A DNA stretch of 55,308 bases, taken from assembly GCA_913055605.1 (NCBI GenBank), contig CAJXKJ010000016.1, forward strand, positions 1 to 55,308. The letters are read 5' to 3'. Made by a program: the position numbers and the translations under genes. Source of the stretch: an uncultured Euryhalocaulis sp. Its GTDB lineage: Bacteria > Pseudomonadota > Alphaproteobacteria > Caulobacterales > Maricaulaceae. The notes beneath the pieces are model-generated. The model made no database searches and was not told the DNA's origin. It saw only the letters and a list, made by a program, of their open reading frames with translations. Shown here piece after piece: positions 17,827 through 26,095 of this stretch (position 1 is its first letter; the number at the start of each line of letters is the position of its first letter).

Positions 17827-18992
17827 ATCACGGCCTGGAAGGCGCGGCTCTTGCCGCGGGCGCGGGGCAGGGTGATGCGCACCGCGGCGCCCTGTTCGGG
17901 GTCCAGGAATTCGACCTCCCCATTCAGTTTGCGGACCGAGCTGTTCAGCAGGCGCATGCCGAGCGATTCCGAATCCAGCGCCAGTTTCGAGAAGTCGGGA
18001 TTGCCGACGCCGTTATCGCTGACCATCAGGATCAGCTCATCGTCCGTCATCTCGCTGGCGATGGTGACGTCGCCGGAACGGTCACCGGGAAAGCCGTGCT
18101 TGATGGCGTTGGTCACCAGCTCGTTCAGGATGACGCCGACATCCATCGCCTCGTCCTGATTGAGCACGAGGTCGTCGCGCACCTGGCAGTGGATATGGAC
18201 CTCCTGGCCCGGGGTGACGAAGGCGGACTCCAGGCTGGTGCAGAGCTGGTTGACGAAGGCCTGCAGATTGACGCGGGACAGGTCGTCGAACTGGTAGAGC
18301 TGTTCGTGCGCCAGGCCGAGCGCGCGGATGCGCACCGCGAGCGACTCCAGCAGGGATTTGGCCTCCACCCCCTCGGCGCGGCGGGCCTGGAGCCGGGCGA
18401 GGCTGGAGATCAGCTGGAAATTGTTCTTCACGCGGTGATGGATTTCCCGGATCAGGAAGTCCTTCTCCGCCAGGCTTTCGGCGAGGGCGCGGTTCTGGCG
18501 CACCAGCTCCTCATGCGGGTCCTCGGAGGCGGCCTCGGCGAGGGCGTCCGCGGCCTCCTGCGCGATGGTCTGGATGCGGCGGCGCTCGCCCGGCGGGATG
18601 CGCATGCCGAGCGTGATGTTGGAGCCGTTGTCGCCGGTCTCGATCTCGAAACGCTGGACCAGGCGGCGGGAACCGGCGACGCCCAGCCCCTTTGCGCCGC
18701 GGTCCGCGAACCGTTCGCTCATCACGCGCTGGACGTCGGCGATGCCGGGGCCTTCGTCATAGACGCGCGCCTCCAGCATCGTGTCGGCTTCGCCGCCGCG
18801 CAGCATGAAGTCCACCGCGCCGCCGCCGGCGTGCTGGACCGCATTGCGCGCGATCTCGCTGAGCGCGGTGATGAGGCGGGTCTGGTCCTGGATCGGCAGG
18901 CCCGCCGCCTCCGCGATCAGGCGCGCATGGCGCCGGACGCGGACGAGATCCTGATCGTCCGCGACCCGGAGGCGGGATATGGGGATTTTCAC
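17823..18992 (-). CDS. Dual-ATPase kinase: RsbT-like ATPase fused to a HisKA_2 histidine kinase
   Basis: A 389-residue soluble protein with two separate GHKL ATPase domains. Residues 1-130 are RsbT/RsbW-like: N-box SEIARN (45-50) VQH, DEGPGI (79-84), GLGVAG (102-107). Then comes a helical linker and a HisKA_2 dimerisation helix, IREIHHRVKNNFQLISSLARLQ (phosphoacceptor about H186), and a second ATPase with ILNELVTNAIKHGFP (288-302), DNGVG and LGMRLL. The start is the GTG at 18992, whose last two bases and following A form the TGA of the upstream phosphatase gene (GTGA overlap). It is the last gene of the stressosome operon. No sensor or membrane region is present, so input must come from partner proteins. 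It is inferred to pass the stressosome signal into a phosphorelay. Confidence 0.85.
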   Translation of the reverse strand: MKIPISRLRVADDQDLVRVRRHARLIAEAAGLPIQDQTRLITALSEIARNAVQHAGGGAVDFMLRGGEADTMLEARVYDEGPGIADVQRVMSERFADRGAKGLGVAGSRRLVQRFEIETGDNGSNITLGMRIPPGERRRIQTIAQEAADALAEAASEDPHEELVRQNRALAESLAEKDFLIREIHHRVKNNFQLISSLARLQARRAEGVEAKSLLESLAVRIRALGLAHEQLYQFDDLSRVNLQAFVNQLCTSLESAFVTPGQEVHIHCQVRDDLVLNQDEAMDVGVILNELVTNAIKHGFPGDRSGDVTIASEMTDDELILMVSDNGVGNPDFSKLALDSESLGMRLLNSSVRKLNGEVEFLDPEQGAAVRITLPRARGKSRAFQAVI

Positions 18993-19990
18993 GCGGCCCT
19001 CGCCTTGACGGCCAGCAGCCCCGTATCGTCGCTGCCGCGCGCCAGGTCGCGATAGATGGTGGCGGCGATGGTCAGCGGCCCGTGCCGGAACAGGCCCGGC
19101 CAGGCGGCGAAATCGTGCACGGTGCGCAGGCCGTCGGTCGCCATGACAAGTACGGACTCCTCGCCCCAATCATAGTCCAGAGGCGAGGGCGCGCGCGCCT
19201 CCCCCCCGATCACGCCGCCCTGGCTGACCAGACGCTGAACGCGGCCGTCCGGATCGACGATCGCGCCGGTGATGTTGCCGACGCCGGCCGCCTGGATTTT
19301 CGCCTCGTCCGGCGACAGGCGCGCGACAAGGGCGGCGGCGCCGCGATGGCGGCGCAGCGCCGCATCGAGCCGGCCGATGAGGTCGGTCATGCTGGACAGG
19401 GAGTCGCGCTGGAAGGCCTCGATGGCGGCCTCCGTGGAGACCGCCGCCTTTTCGCCGTGGCCGAGCCCGTCGCACATCAGCGCCCAGAGCGCGCCGTCCT
19501 GACGCCGCACGTCCCAGCCGTCGCCGCAGACGGTCAGGCCGGGCATCGGCGCCAGCATGCCGCAGGCCCGGGCGAGCGAGTCCGATGCGCCTTCGCCGAC
19601 GATGGCGGCGACGACCGCGCCGCGGCCGGGGCGGGTATAGATGTCCAGCCAGTCGGACATGCGGCGGATGGCGCCCAGGCCTCCGCCCATGCCGCCGGCG
19701 CTGGAATGGCCGTCGGCCAGGGCGGTTTCCAGATCGGCGATGCCGGGGCCGGTGTCGGCCGCCACGATGAGCACGGCGGGCGCGGCGCCGGGCGGGGCGG
19801 GATTGAGCAGGATCGACCCGGCCTGGCCATGGCGGATGATATTGGTCGCCGCCTCCACGGTGATCAGGGCCGCGCGGGCGGCGTCGTCGTCCGACAGGCC
19901 GGACTCGACGGCGATCCGCTCGGCCTGGCGCCGGGCGAAGCCGACCTGGCTGCGGTCGGTCATGGGGATGTCTATCAGGTAAGGCGGCAC
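18989..19990 (-). CDS. ATP-binding SpoIIE/PP2C-family phosphatase (RsbT-like ATPase + RsbX-like phosphatase)
   Basis: A 333-residue fusion. Residues 1-135 form an RsbT-like ATPase (VEAATNIIRHG 45-55, ADTGPGI 78-84, GGGLGAIRRM 102-111). Residues about 150-333 form a compact PP2C phosphatase with the metal ligands GDGWD (156-160), CDGLGHGEKA (173-182), GVGNITG, and ATDGLR. In known stressosome loci the RsbX-type phosphatase resets RsbR/RsbS by dephosphorylation, and this is the likely role. The GTG start at 19990 overlaps the RsbT gene by 16 nt and keeps the first beta strand (LIDIPM) common to this domain. An ATG at 19963 is the alternative. Confidence 0.85.
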   Translation of the reverse strand: MPPYLIDIPMTDRSQVGFARRQAERIAVESGLSDDDAARAALITVEAATNIIRHGQAGSILLNPAPPGAAPAVLIVAADTGPGIADLETALADGHSSAGGMGGGLGAIRRMSDWLDIYTRPGRGAVVAAIVGEGASDSLARACGMLAPMPGLTVCGDGWDVRRQDGALWALMCDGLGHGEKAAVSTEAAIEAFQRDSLSSMTDLIGRLDAALRRHRGAAALVARLSPDEAKIQAAGVGNITGAIVDPDGRVQRLVSQGGVIGGEARAPSPLDYDWGEESVLVMATDGLRTVHDFAAWPGLFRHGPLTIAATIYRDLARGSDDTGLLAVKARAA

Positions 19991-20379
19991 GCGAGTTTGA
20001 CCGTGGTTCCCTGGGGTGTGCTTTCGATCTCAAACGCGTCCGCGAGGCGTTTTGCTCCGCCGAGCCCCAGCCCGAGACTTTTCGCGGTGCTGAATCCGTC
20101 GCTCATCGCCTGTTCGATATCCGCAATTCCGGCTCCGGAATCGGTGAAGGTCGCGGTCAGCCAGCGGCGGCCGTCGAACGCTTCATGCGCCAGCTCCATC
20201 ATGCCGCCGCCGCCATGGGTGACGGTGTTTCGCGCGATCTCGCTGATCGCGGTGGAGAAGCGGGTGATCCGGATCTGGCGCATGCCTGCGGCCTCCAGCA
20301 TCGCCTGCGCGGCGCGCCGTGCATTCACGATGTCGGACGTGGACGCCAGACGGATACGCTTGGCCGGAGCAGGGGGCAT
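19975..20379 (-). CDS. rsbT: RsbT-like serine/threonine protein kinase (stressosome)
   Basis: A 134-residue GHKL kinase. Motifs: SEIARNTVTHGGGG (46-59), TDSGAGI (79-85) and SLGLGLGGAKRL (101-112). In characterised stressosomes RsbT is held on the RsbR/RsbS shell, phosphorylates their STAS domains on stress and is released to act on a downstream partner. Here it begins 1 nt after the RsbS stop and is followed by the ATPase-PP2C fusion. No RsbU or sigma-B gene is in the window, so its released target is unknown. Confidence 0.9.
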   Translation of the reverse strand: MPPAPAKRIRLASTSDIVNARRAAQAMLEAAGMRQIRITRFSTAISEIARNTVTHGGGGMMELAHEAFDGRRWLTATFTDSGAGIADIEQAMSDGFSTAKSLGLGLGGAKRLADAFEIESTPQGTTVKLACRLT

Positions 20380-20380
20380 C

Positions 20381-20758
20381 TCACCTGGATTTCGAACCGG
20401 CGAGAATTTCCAGCGCCCGGTCGAGATTGAGCGCGGTCTCCACCTCTCCCAGCGTCATGCCCAGCTCCACCAGCGTCATGGCGACGGCCGGACGGACGCC
20501 GACGACGACGGTGCGCGCGTCCAGAATGCGGGACATCTTGGCCAGCGCGCCGATCATGCGGCCGGCGAACGTGTCCACCACGTCCAGCCGCGAGACGTCG
20601 ATGATCACGCCCTCCGCCCGGCGGCGGGAGATTTCCTCGGTCAGGCGGTCCTGCAGTTCGACAATCGCCTGGTCGTCCAGATCGTCGCGAATGGAGACAA
20701 CCAGATTGCGCCCGAGCGCCAGGATGGGCGCTCCGCGATCGGCGCCGTGCCTGCTCAT
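20381..20758 (-). CDS. rsbS: RsbS-like STAS protein (stressosome scaffold)
   Basis: A 125-residue single STAS domain. The hallmark segment reads GVIIDVSRLDVVDTFAGRMI. The residue at the position where RsbS is normally phosphorylated, as judged from the VDSF motif, is Thr63 instead of Ser. RsbS co-assembles with RsbR in the stressosome and captures RsbT. Its ATG overlaps the RsbR stop by four bases (20755-20758), so RsbR and RsbS are likely translated in fixed proportion. Confidence 0.9.
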   Translation of the reverse strand: MSRHGADRGAPILALGRNLVVSIRDDLDDQAIVELQDRLTEEISRRRAEGVIIDVSRLDVVDTFAGRMIGALAKMSRILDARTVVVGVRPAVAMTLVELGMTLGEVETALNLDRALEILAGSKSR

Positions 20759-21618
20759 TTCCCGCGGACCGTCAGGCCGATCGTCTGGAAGGCGTATTGA
20801 AGGGCGCTTTCCAGCGAGCCGCGGGTGACGACCTCAGGCATGTCCACGCCCAGATGGACGATGGTCTGCGCGATGCGCGGGCTGATGCCCGAGATCACGC
20901 ATTCGGCGCCCATCAGGCGGATCGCGGCGGCGGTCTTGATCAAATGCTGGGCGACCAGCGTGTCGACCGCCGGCACGCCGGTGATGTCGATGATGGCGAT
21001 CAGGGCTTCGCGCTCCACAATCGCCTCCAGCACGTTTTCCATCACCATCTGGGCGCGCTCGGAATCCAGCGTGCCGATCAGGGGCAGGGCGACGATGCCG
21101 TCCCAGACCTGAACCACGGGGGTGGAGAGGTCCATCATCTCCGCCTGCTGGCGGCGGATGACGGCGTCGCGCTCCTCCAGGAAGACGCGCATCGTGTACA
21201 TGCCGAGCTGGTCGATGATGCGGCTGGACAGCCAGATCTCGTCCAGCAGATCCTCGATCCGGCTGCGGAAGTGCCGCTTCAGATGCTCGAACATCGGCTG
21301 TTTGAGCGTGAGGATGAAGCGGGTGCTTTCCTCGATCGTGCCGCCGCGGTCGACGCGCTCCTGGCTGATCGTCTTCAGGAGGTCCTTTACGGGCTCCCAG
21401 TCCTCGCTTTCGAGGCGGAACTCGCCGTTACCGGTCAGGGCGTCCTGGATCGCCGACAGGACCGAACGGCTCTGGTCGCGGATCTCGCGCTCGCTGAACA
21501 ATTCGGTGCGGCGGACGCCTTCGTCGGACTGCGCCGCCAGCCATTCGTCCAGAATGGCGTCGTAATCGGCGCGGAGGACCGCGACCAAGGTGCTGAGTTC
21601 GTTCGATTCTTCGGTCAT
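20755..21618 (-). CDS. rsbR: RsbR-like stressosome sensor/scaffold protein
   Basis: A 287-residue protein with an N-terminal helical RsbRD-type sensor region (about 1-155; no haem or flavin motif evident) and a C-terminal STAS domain (about 165-280). The two threonines phosphorylated in B. subtilis RsbR have likely counterparts: T166 in DLSTPVVQVW before the STAS core, and T220 in ITGVPAVDTLVAQHL. It is the first gene of the five-gene operon; ATG at 21618 has GGGGAGG just upstream. The N-terminal domain would set which stress is sensed; nothing in the sequence identifies it. Confidence 0.88.
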   Translation of the reverse strand: MTEESNELSTLVAVLRADYDAILDEWLAAQSDEGVRRTELFSEREIRDQSRSVLSAIQDALTGNGEFRLESEDWEPVKDLLKTISQERVDRGGTIEESTRFILTLKQPMFEHLKRHFRSRIEDLLDEIWLSSRIIDQLGMYTMRVFLEERDAVIRRQQAEMMDLSTPVVQVWDGIVALPLIGTLDSERAQMVMENVLEAIVEREALIAIIDITGVPAVDTLVAQHLIKTAAAIRLMGAECVISGISPRIAQTIVHLGVDMPEVVTRGSLESALQYAFQTIGLTVRGK

Positions 21619-21990
21619 GGACCTCCCCGCGATACCGTCCCTGCGCTTTTAGGAGCGCGCCCCAAGGGCCACAAGGACCGGGGACGGGAAGGGGTTCCAA
21701 AAAAAACAGTGACAGAGGCCAAAATCGGCGTCTGCCCCGTTTAATTAAGCGCCAAAAACATTATTCTAAATCAATACAGGTCGGGCGCGGGCGGCGCCTG
21801 TTCGCTTGAGCGCGCTCGGCGGCGACGGGTCTTGGCCGCCCAAAACTTGACCTGAAACCGCTGCGCTCAACGGCGGCCGGGACGGGCGACCGTCCCGGCC
21901 GTTTCGGCGGCCGGAACCGGCGATCCGCACCCCGCGTTGATGCCGTTGAATTCCGGCGCTTTGCCGGACAGGCAGACGATCAAGAACCCC
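21619..21990. other. Divergent intergenic region between rsbR and ku
   Basis: This 372-base stretch holds no convincing gene. From about 21700 to 21780 it is much more AT-rich than its surroundings (an A-run at 21699-21707, TTTAATTAAG, CATTATTCTAAATCAATA), the likely site of the stressosome promoter on the minus strand. At 21874-21901 a perfect 12-bp inverted repeat (CGGCCGGGACGG, loop GCGA, CCGTCCCGGCCG) lies 90 nt before the ku start. It could be a terminator, a structured leader for ku, or a protein-binding site. No T-run follows it on either strand. Confidence 0.5.
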
Positions 21991-22854
21991 ATGGCGCCCA
22001 GACCCACATGGCAAGGCCATTTGCGCCTGTCGCTCGTCAGCGTTCCGGTGCGGCTGTACAACGCCACCTCGCCGGCCGCGACCATCTCGCTCCACCAGAT
22101 CCACGAACCGTCCGGCAAGCGCATCCGCTATCAGAAGGTGGCGCCCGGCATCGGCCCGGTGGACCGGGACGAGATCATCAAGGGCTTCGAGATCGAGAAG
22201 AACAAATACGTCCTGCTGTCCGAGGAGGAGCTGGACGATCTGAAGGTCGAGTCCAAGAAGACGATCGAGATGGTCCAGTTCGTCGAGCACGACGCGATAA
22301 GCCCGCTCTATTACGACAGCCCTTATTACCTGGTGCCCGACGGCGACATCGCGGAGGAGGCCTATGCGGTGATCCGCGAGGCGCTGCGCAAGACCAAGAT
22401 GATCGGGATCGGGCAGGTGGCGATGCGCGGCAAGGACCGGCTGGCCTCCATCCGCCCGTGCGGGTCCGGCCTGCTGCTGGAGACGCTGCGCTTTGCGCGC
22501 GAGGTGCGGGACGCCGAATCCTATTTCGACGACATCGACGCCAAGCCGGACAAGGACGCCCTGTCGCTGGCCACCGAGCTGATCGAGCGCAAGACCGGGC
22601 CGTTTCATCCGGAGGAATTCCACGACCGCTATACCGAGGCGCTGCAGGAGCTGATCGAGGCCAAGCGCAAGGGCAAGTCGGTGGAGGATATCGACGAGGG
22701 CGAGGAGACCGGCGGCGGCAATGTGATCGACCTGATGGACGCGCTGAAGAAGAGCGTCGCGGGCAAGGCGGCCGCGAAGAAGTCCGCCAAGAAGCCGGCG
22801 AAGAAATCCGCGAAAAAGGCGCCGGCGAAAAAGGCGGCCCGCAAGAGAGCGTAA
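21991..22854 (+). CDS. ku: Ku protein (non-homologous end joining)
   Basis: A 287-residue bacterial Ku that forms a ring dimer on DNA ends and recruits LigD. It begins with the family N-terminus MAPRPTWQGHLRLSLVSVPV and retains YEL-like core segments (IIKGFEIEKNKYVLLSEEEL, YDSPYYLVPDG, RDAESYFDDI). After about residue 250 there is a Lys/Ala tail of AKKSAKKPAKK repeats, like that of other bacterial Ku proteins with extended basic tails that bind DNA. The frame is open upstream to a TTG at 21937, but the ATG at 21991 matches the family start. LigD follows after 3 nt. Confidence 0.93.
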   Translation: MAPRPTWQGHLRLSLVSVPVRLYNATSPAATISLHQIHEPSGKRIRYQKVAPGIGPVDRDEIIKGFEIEKNKYVLLSEEELDDLKVESKKTIEMVQFVEHDAISPLYYDSPYYLVPDGDIAEEAYAVIREALRKTKMIGIGQVAMRGKDRLASIRPCGSGLLLETLRFAREVRDAESYFDDIDAKPDKDALSLATELIERKTGPFHPEEFHDRYTEALQELIEAKRKGKSVEDIDEGEETGGGNVIDLMDALKKSVAGKAAAKKSAKKPAKKSAKKAPAKKAARKRA

Positions 22855-22857
22855 GCC

Positions 22858-25428
22858 ATGGCCGCCAGGACGAAGCACCGCCCGCGCACCGCCTATAACG
22901 AGAAGCGCGACTTCAAAAAGACGGCCGAGCCCAGAGGCGGGCGGCCGAAAAAGGCTGGGCGGTCCTATCTGATCCAGAAGCACGCGGCGTCCCGCCTGCA
23001 TTACGATTTCCGGCTGGAGCACGCCGGGGTGCTGCTGTCCTGGTCGGTGCCGAAGGGGCCGTCCCTGGACCCGTCGGACAAGCGGCTGGCGGTGCGGACC
23101 GAGGATCACCCCGTCGCCTATGGCGATTTCGAGGGCACGATCCCCAAGGGCGAATATGGCGGCGGCACGGTGATGCTGTGGGACCGCGGCGAATGGGAGC
23201 CGGAGGGCGATGTCGACGCGGGGCTGGACAAGGGCGAGCTGAAATTCACGCTGAAGGGCGAACGCCTGCAGGGCTCCTGGGCGCTGGTGCGCATGAATGT
23301 GGAGCGCGGGCGGGAGAACTGGCTGCTGATCAAGCATGGCGACGAGGCGGCCAGCGACGGCGCACAGCCGGTGAAAGAATTCGACACCAGCGTGACGAGC
23401 GGGCGGTCGATGGACGAGATCGCCGAGGGCGCGTCGGCCGTCTGGCATTCGAACAAGAGCGTGAAGGAGAATGTGAAGGCGATGAAGTCCGCCGCCCCGC
23501 GCAAGCGGACCAAGGCGCGCCCGGCCTTCATGAAGCCGCAGCTGGCCACGCTGGTCGACGAAGCGCCGGAGGGCGGCGACTGGCTGCACGAGATCAAGTT
23601 CGACGGCTATCGCGTGATCTGCGCGATCGGGAAGGGCGCGACCAAAATCTATACGCGCAACGGCAATGACTGGACGGAGAAGTTCGCGGCCATTGCGCCG
23701 GACCTGGACCAGCTGGACGCGGACTCGGCGCTGATCGACGGCGAGGTCTGCGTGCTGGACGACGCCGGCAAGACGGATTTCAAGCGCCTGCAGAACGCGA
23801 TGCGCGAGGGGGCGAAGGAGCGGCTGACCCTGTTCGCGTTCGACCTGTTGAAGCTGGACGGCGCCGATCTGACGAAGAAGCCGCTGACCGAGCGGAAAGA
23901 GGTGCTGCGCGGCCTGTTCGGCAAGGAGCCGGTGCTGGGCCATGTCCGCTATAGCGACCATGTCGCCGGCAAGGGGTCGGCATTCTATCAGCAGGCGTGC
24001 AAGGCCGGGCTGGAGGGGATCATCTCCAAGAAGGCCAACGCGAAATATGTGAACAAGCGCAGCACGTCCTGGGTGAAGACCAAATGCGTGCGGCGGCAGG
24101 AATTCGTGGTCGGCGGTTATTCGCCGTCCGAGAAGGACGGGCGGGGGATCGCGTCGCTGCTGCTGGGCGTCTGGGAGGGCGAGGACTTTGTCTATGCCGG
24201 CAAGGTCGGGACCGGCTTTACCCAGGCGCAGACGCGGGAGTGGAAAAAGCGGCTGGACGCGGCGAAGGCGAAGAACCCTTATTCCGAAATCCCGAAAGCG
24301 GACGCGCGGGGCGCGGTGTTCGCGAAGCCGGAACAGGTCGTCGAGGTTGAGTTTCTGGAATGGACGAAGGAGGGGCGGCTGCGCCATCCGTCCTTCATCG
24401 CGCGGCGCGAGGACAAGTCAGCGAGGTCGATCGTGAAGGAGACGCCGAAGGACGACCCGGACAAATCCGCAAAGACGGCATCGGAAGAGGCATCGGCCGG
24501 CGAGACCGGAAAAGACGGCGAAATCCGCGTCGGCGGCGTGCGCCTGACCCATCCCGAGCGGGTGCTGTATCCCGACCAGGGCGTCACCAAGCGCGAACTG
24601 GCCGAGTATTATCTGGAGGTCGCGGACCGCATCCTGCCCTTCCTGAAGGACCGGCCGGTGAGCATCGTGCGCTGTCCGCAGGGGCGGGCGAAGCAATGCT
24701 TCTTCCAGCGCCATGCGCACAAGGGCACGCCGGCGGAGCTGGGCACGGTGACGGTGCCGGAGCGCGAAGGCGAGGGCGACTATCTGCTGGTCGGCACGAA
24801 GGCGGCGCTGGTGGCCGCGGTGCAGATCGGCGCGCTGGAGCTGCACCCCTGGGGCGCGCGCACCGACGATTTCGAAAAGCCCGACATGATGATTTTCGAC
24901 CTGGACCCGGACGAGGGGCTGGACTTCGCGGCGGTGAAACAGGCCGCGCGGGACGTGAAGGGCGTTCTGGAGGCGGTCGGGCTGCAGACCTTCCTGAAGA
25001 CCACGGGCGGCAAGGGCCTGCACGTGGTGGCGCCGCTGACGCGGCGGCGCGAATGGCCGGAGGTCAAAGCCTTCGCCCGCGCGGTGGCCGAGCGCCTGGC
25101 CGAGACCGACAGCGCCCGCTATGTCGCGACGATGGCGAAGAAGAAGCGCGTCGGGCGCATCTTTGTCGACTATCTGCGCAATGACCGGATGAACACCGCC
25201 GTCGCCCCGTATTCCACGCGCGCGCGGGCCGGGGCGACGATCGCGACGCCGCTGCGCTGGGACGAGCTGGACGGGCTGGAGGGCGGCGGCGCCTACACAA
25301 TCGAAAATATCCGCCGCAGGCTGTCGGCGCTGAAGGCCGATCCCTGGGCGGATTTCTTCAAGACTCGCCAGTCGATCACGAAGGCGGCGATAGAGGCTGT
25401 CGGCGCCCGGTTGGACGAAGCGCCGTAA
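22858..25428 (+). CDS. ligD: Multifunctional DNA ligase D (phosphoesterase-ligase-polymerase)
   Basis: An 856-residue NHEJ enzyme with three domains in the order common in proteobacteria. The 3'-phosphoesterase domain (about 1-170) has H42, H48 and D50 in KHAASRLHYDFRLE and H84 in EDHPVAYGDF. The ATP-dependent ligase (about 220-520) has catalytic K247 in EIKFDGYR and the ELEG-like core through VKTKCVRRQEF. The primase-polymerase (about 560-856) has HPERVLYPDQG, the metal-binding DLDPDE near 680, and GGKGLHV. It is cotranscribed with ku. A charged linker joins ligase and polymerase (about 525-555). Confidence 0.94.
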   Translation: MAARTKHRPRTAYNEKRDFKKTAEPRGGRPKKAGRSYLIQKHAASRLHYDFRLEHAGVLLSWSVPKGPSLDPSDKRLAVRTEDHPVAYGDFEGTIPKGEYGGGTVMLWDRGEWEPEGDVDAGLDKGELKFTLKGERLQGSWALVRMNVERGRENWLLIKHGDEAASDGAQPVKEFDTSVTSGRSMDEIAEGASAVWHSNKSVKENVKAMKSAAPRKRTKARPAFMKPQLATLVDEAPEGGDWLHEIKFDGYRVICAIGKGATKIYTRNGNDWTEKFAAIAPDLDQLDADSALIDGEVCVLDDAGKTDFKRLQNAMREGAKERLTLFAFDLLKLDGADLTKKPLTERKEVLRGLFGKEPVLGHVRYSDHVAGKGSAFYQQACKAGLEGIISKKANAKYVNKRSTSWVKTKCVRRQEFVVGGYSPSEKDGRGIASLLLGVWEGEDFVYAGKVGTGFTQAQTREWKKRLDAAKAKNPYSEIPKADARGAVFAKPEQVVEVEFLEWTKEGRLRHPSFIARREDKSARSIVKETPKDDPDKSAKTASEEASAGETGKDGEIRVGGVRLTHPERVLYPDQGVTKRELAEYYLEVADRILPFLKDRPVSIVRCPQGRAKQCFFQRHAHKGTPAELGTVTVPEREGEGDYLLVGTKAALVAAVQIGALELHPWGARTDDFEKPDMMIFDLDPDEGLDFAAVKQAARDVKGVLEAVGLQTFLKTTGGKGLHVVAPLTRRREWPEVKAFARAVAERLAETDSARYVATMAKKKRVGRIFVDYLRNDRMNTAVAPYSTRARAGATIATPLRWDELDGLEGGGAYTIENIRRRLSALKADPWADFFKTRQSITKAAIEAVGARLDEAP

Positions 25429-25443
25429 TCGGGAGCCCGAAGG

Positions 25444-25989
25444 TCAGGCGACCTTTTCGGGTTTCAGCTCCAGCGCCTGGCGGAACAGGATGGCGGCGTC
25501 GTCGCGGCCTTCCTCGCTCTCGGTCGGATAGACCTCGCCATTGAGGGCCATCGCCACGTCCGCGTTGCGCACCGTGTCGGGCGCGGGGGAGAAGCTGGCC
25601 AGGAGCTGGGCGCCTTCGCGCCAGCCGAGCACCGGCTTTCCGGATTCGACGAAGCTGCGGACCAGACGCTCCACGCCGGCGTCGGCGGCCAGCGTATCGA
25701 TATGGCGGTCGCCGCCGGGAATGACGAGGCCGGCGAATTCGGCCGGATCGGAGTCGGCGGGCTTGGCGTCGACGACGAAGCTCAGCGTGTCGCCCTTGTC
25801 CCCCTCGCCCTCGACCAGGCTGTCGGCCGTGCTGGCGATGCGCACGGCGTATCCATCCTGCTGGGCTTTGCCCGTCGCGGCGTGCAGATCGCCCGCGCGG
25901 AAGCCGGGCGCCACAATGGCGAGAATCTCGCCGGCTGCGCCGATGGCGTTGATATCAAGGCGGGGTCTTGCGGGGCGGTATTGGCGCAC
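25444..25989 (-). CDS. PfpI/DJ-1-like protein lacking the nucleophile
   Basis: A 181-residue protein with the DJ-1/PfpI fold: strand EILAIVAPGFRAGDL, the GLVIPGGDRHID loop (88-98), and KPVLGWREGAQLLASF (118-133). In active relatives the last element reads KPVAAICHGPxLL with a catalytic Cys and His. Here Arg124 and Glu125 occupy these positions, so the classic amidase/deglycase chemistry looks impossible. It may be a pseudoenzyme or binding protein. The annotated N-terminus includes about 18 residues before the fold. It is convergent with ligD (15 nt). Confidence 0.7.
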   Translation of the reverse strand: MRQYRPARPRLDINAIGAAGEILAIVAPGFRAGDLHAATGKAQQDGYAVRIASTADSLVEGEGDKGDTLSFVVDAKPADSDPAEFAGLVIPGGDRHIDTLAADAGVERLVRSFVESGKPVLGWREGAQLLASFSPAPDTVRNADVAMALNGEVYPTESEEGRDDAAILFRQALELKPEKVA

Positions 25990-26095
25990 GCCGGCTCCTT
26001 CGTTGCTTTCGTTTTGGTGAAAGCCCTACGTAGGGAGTGACGGCGCGCGGTTCAACCGCCCAGCGCGGCTGTGCGGATTAGAGCGGTTGCGCGAC

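Noticed and set aside
17340-21618. A search for sigma-B, RsbV, RsbW or RsbU partners of the stressosome
   Set aside because: None of the neighbouring genes has sigma-factor or RsbU-type domains; the output must lie elsewhere or use the two fusion proteins.
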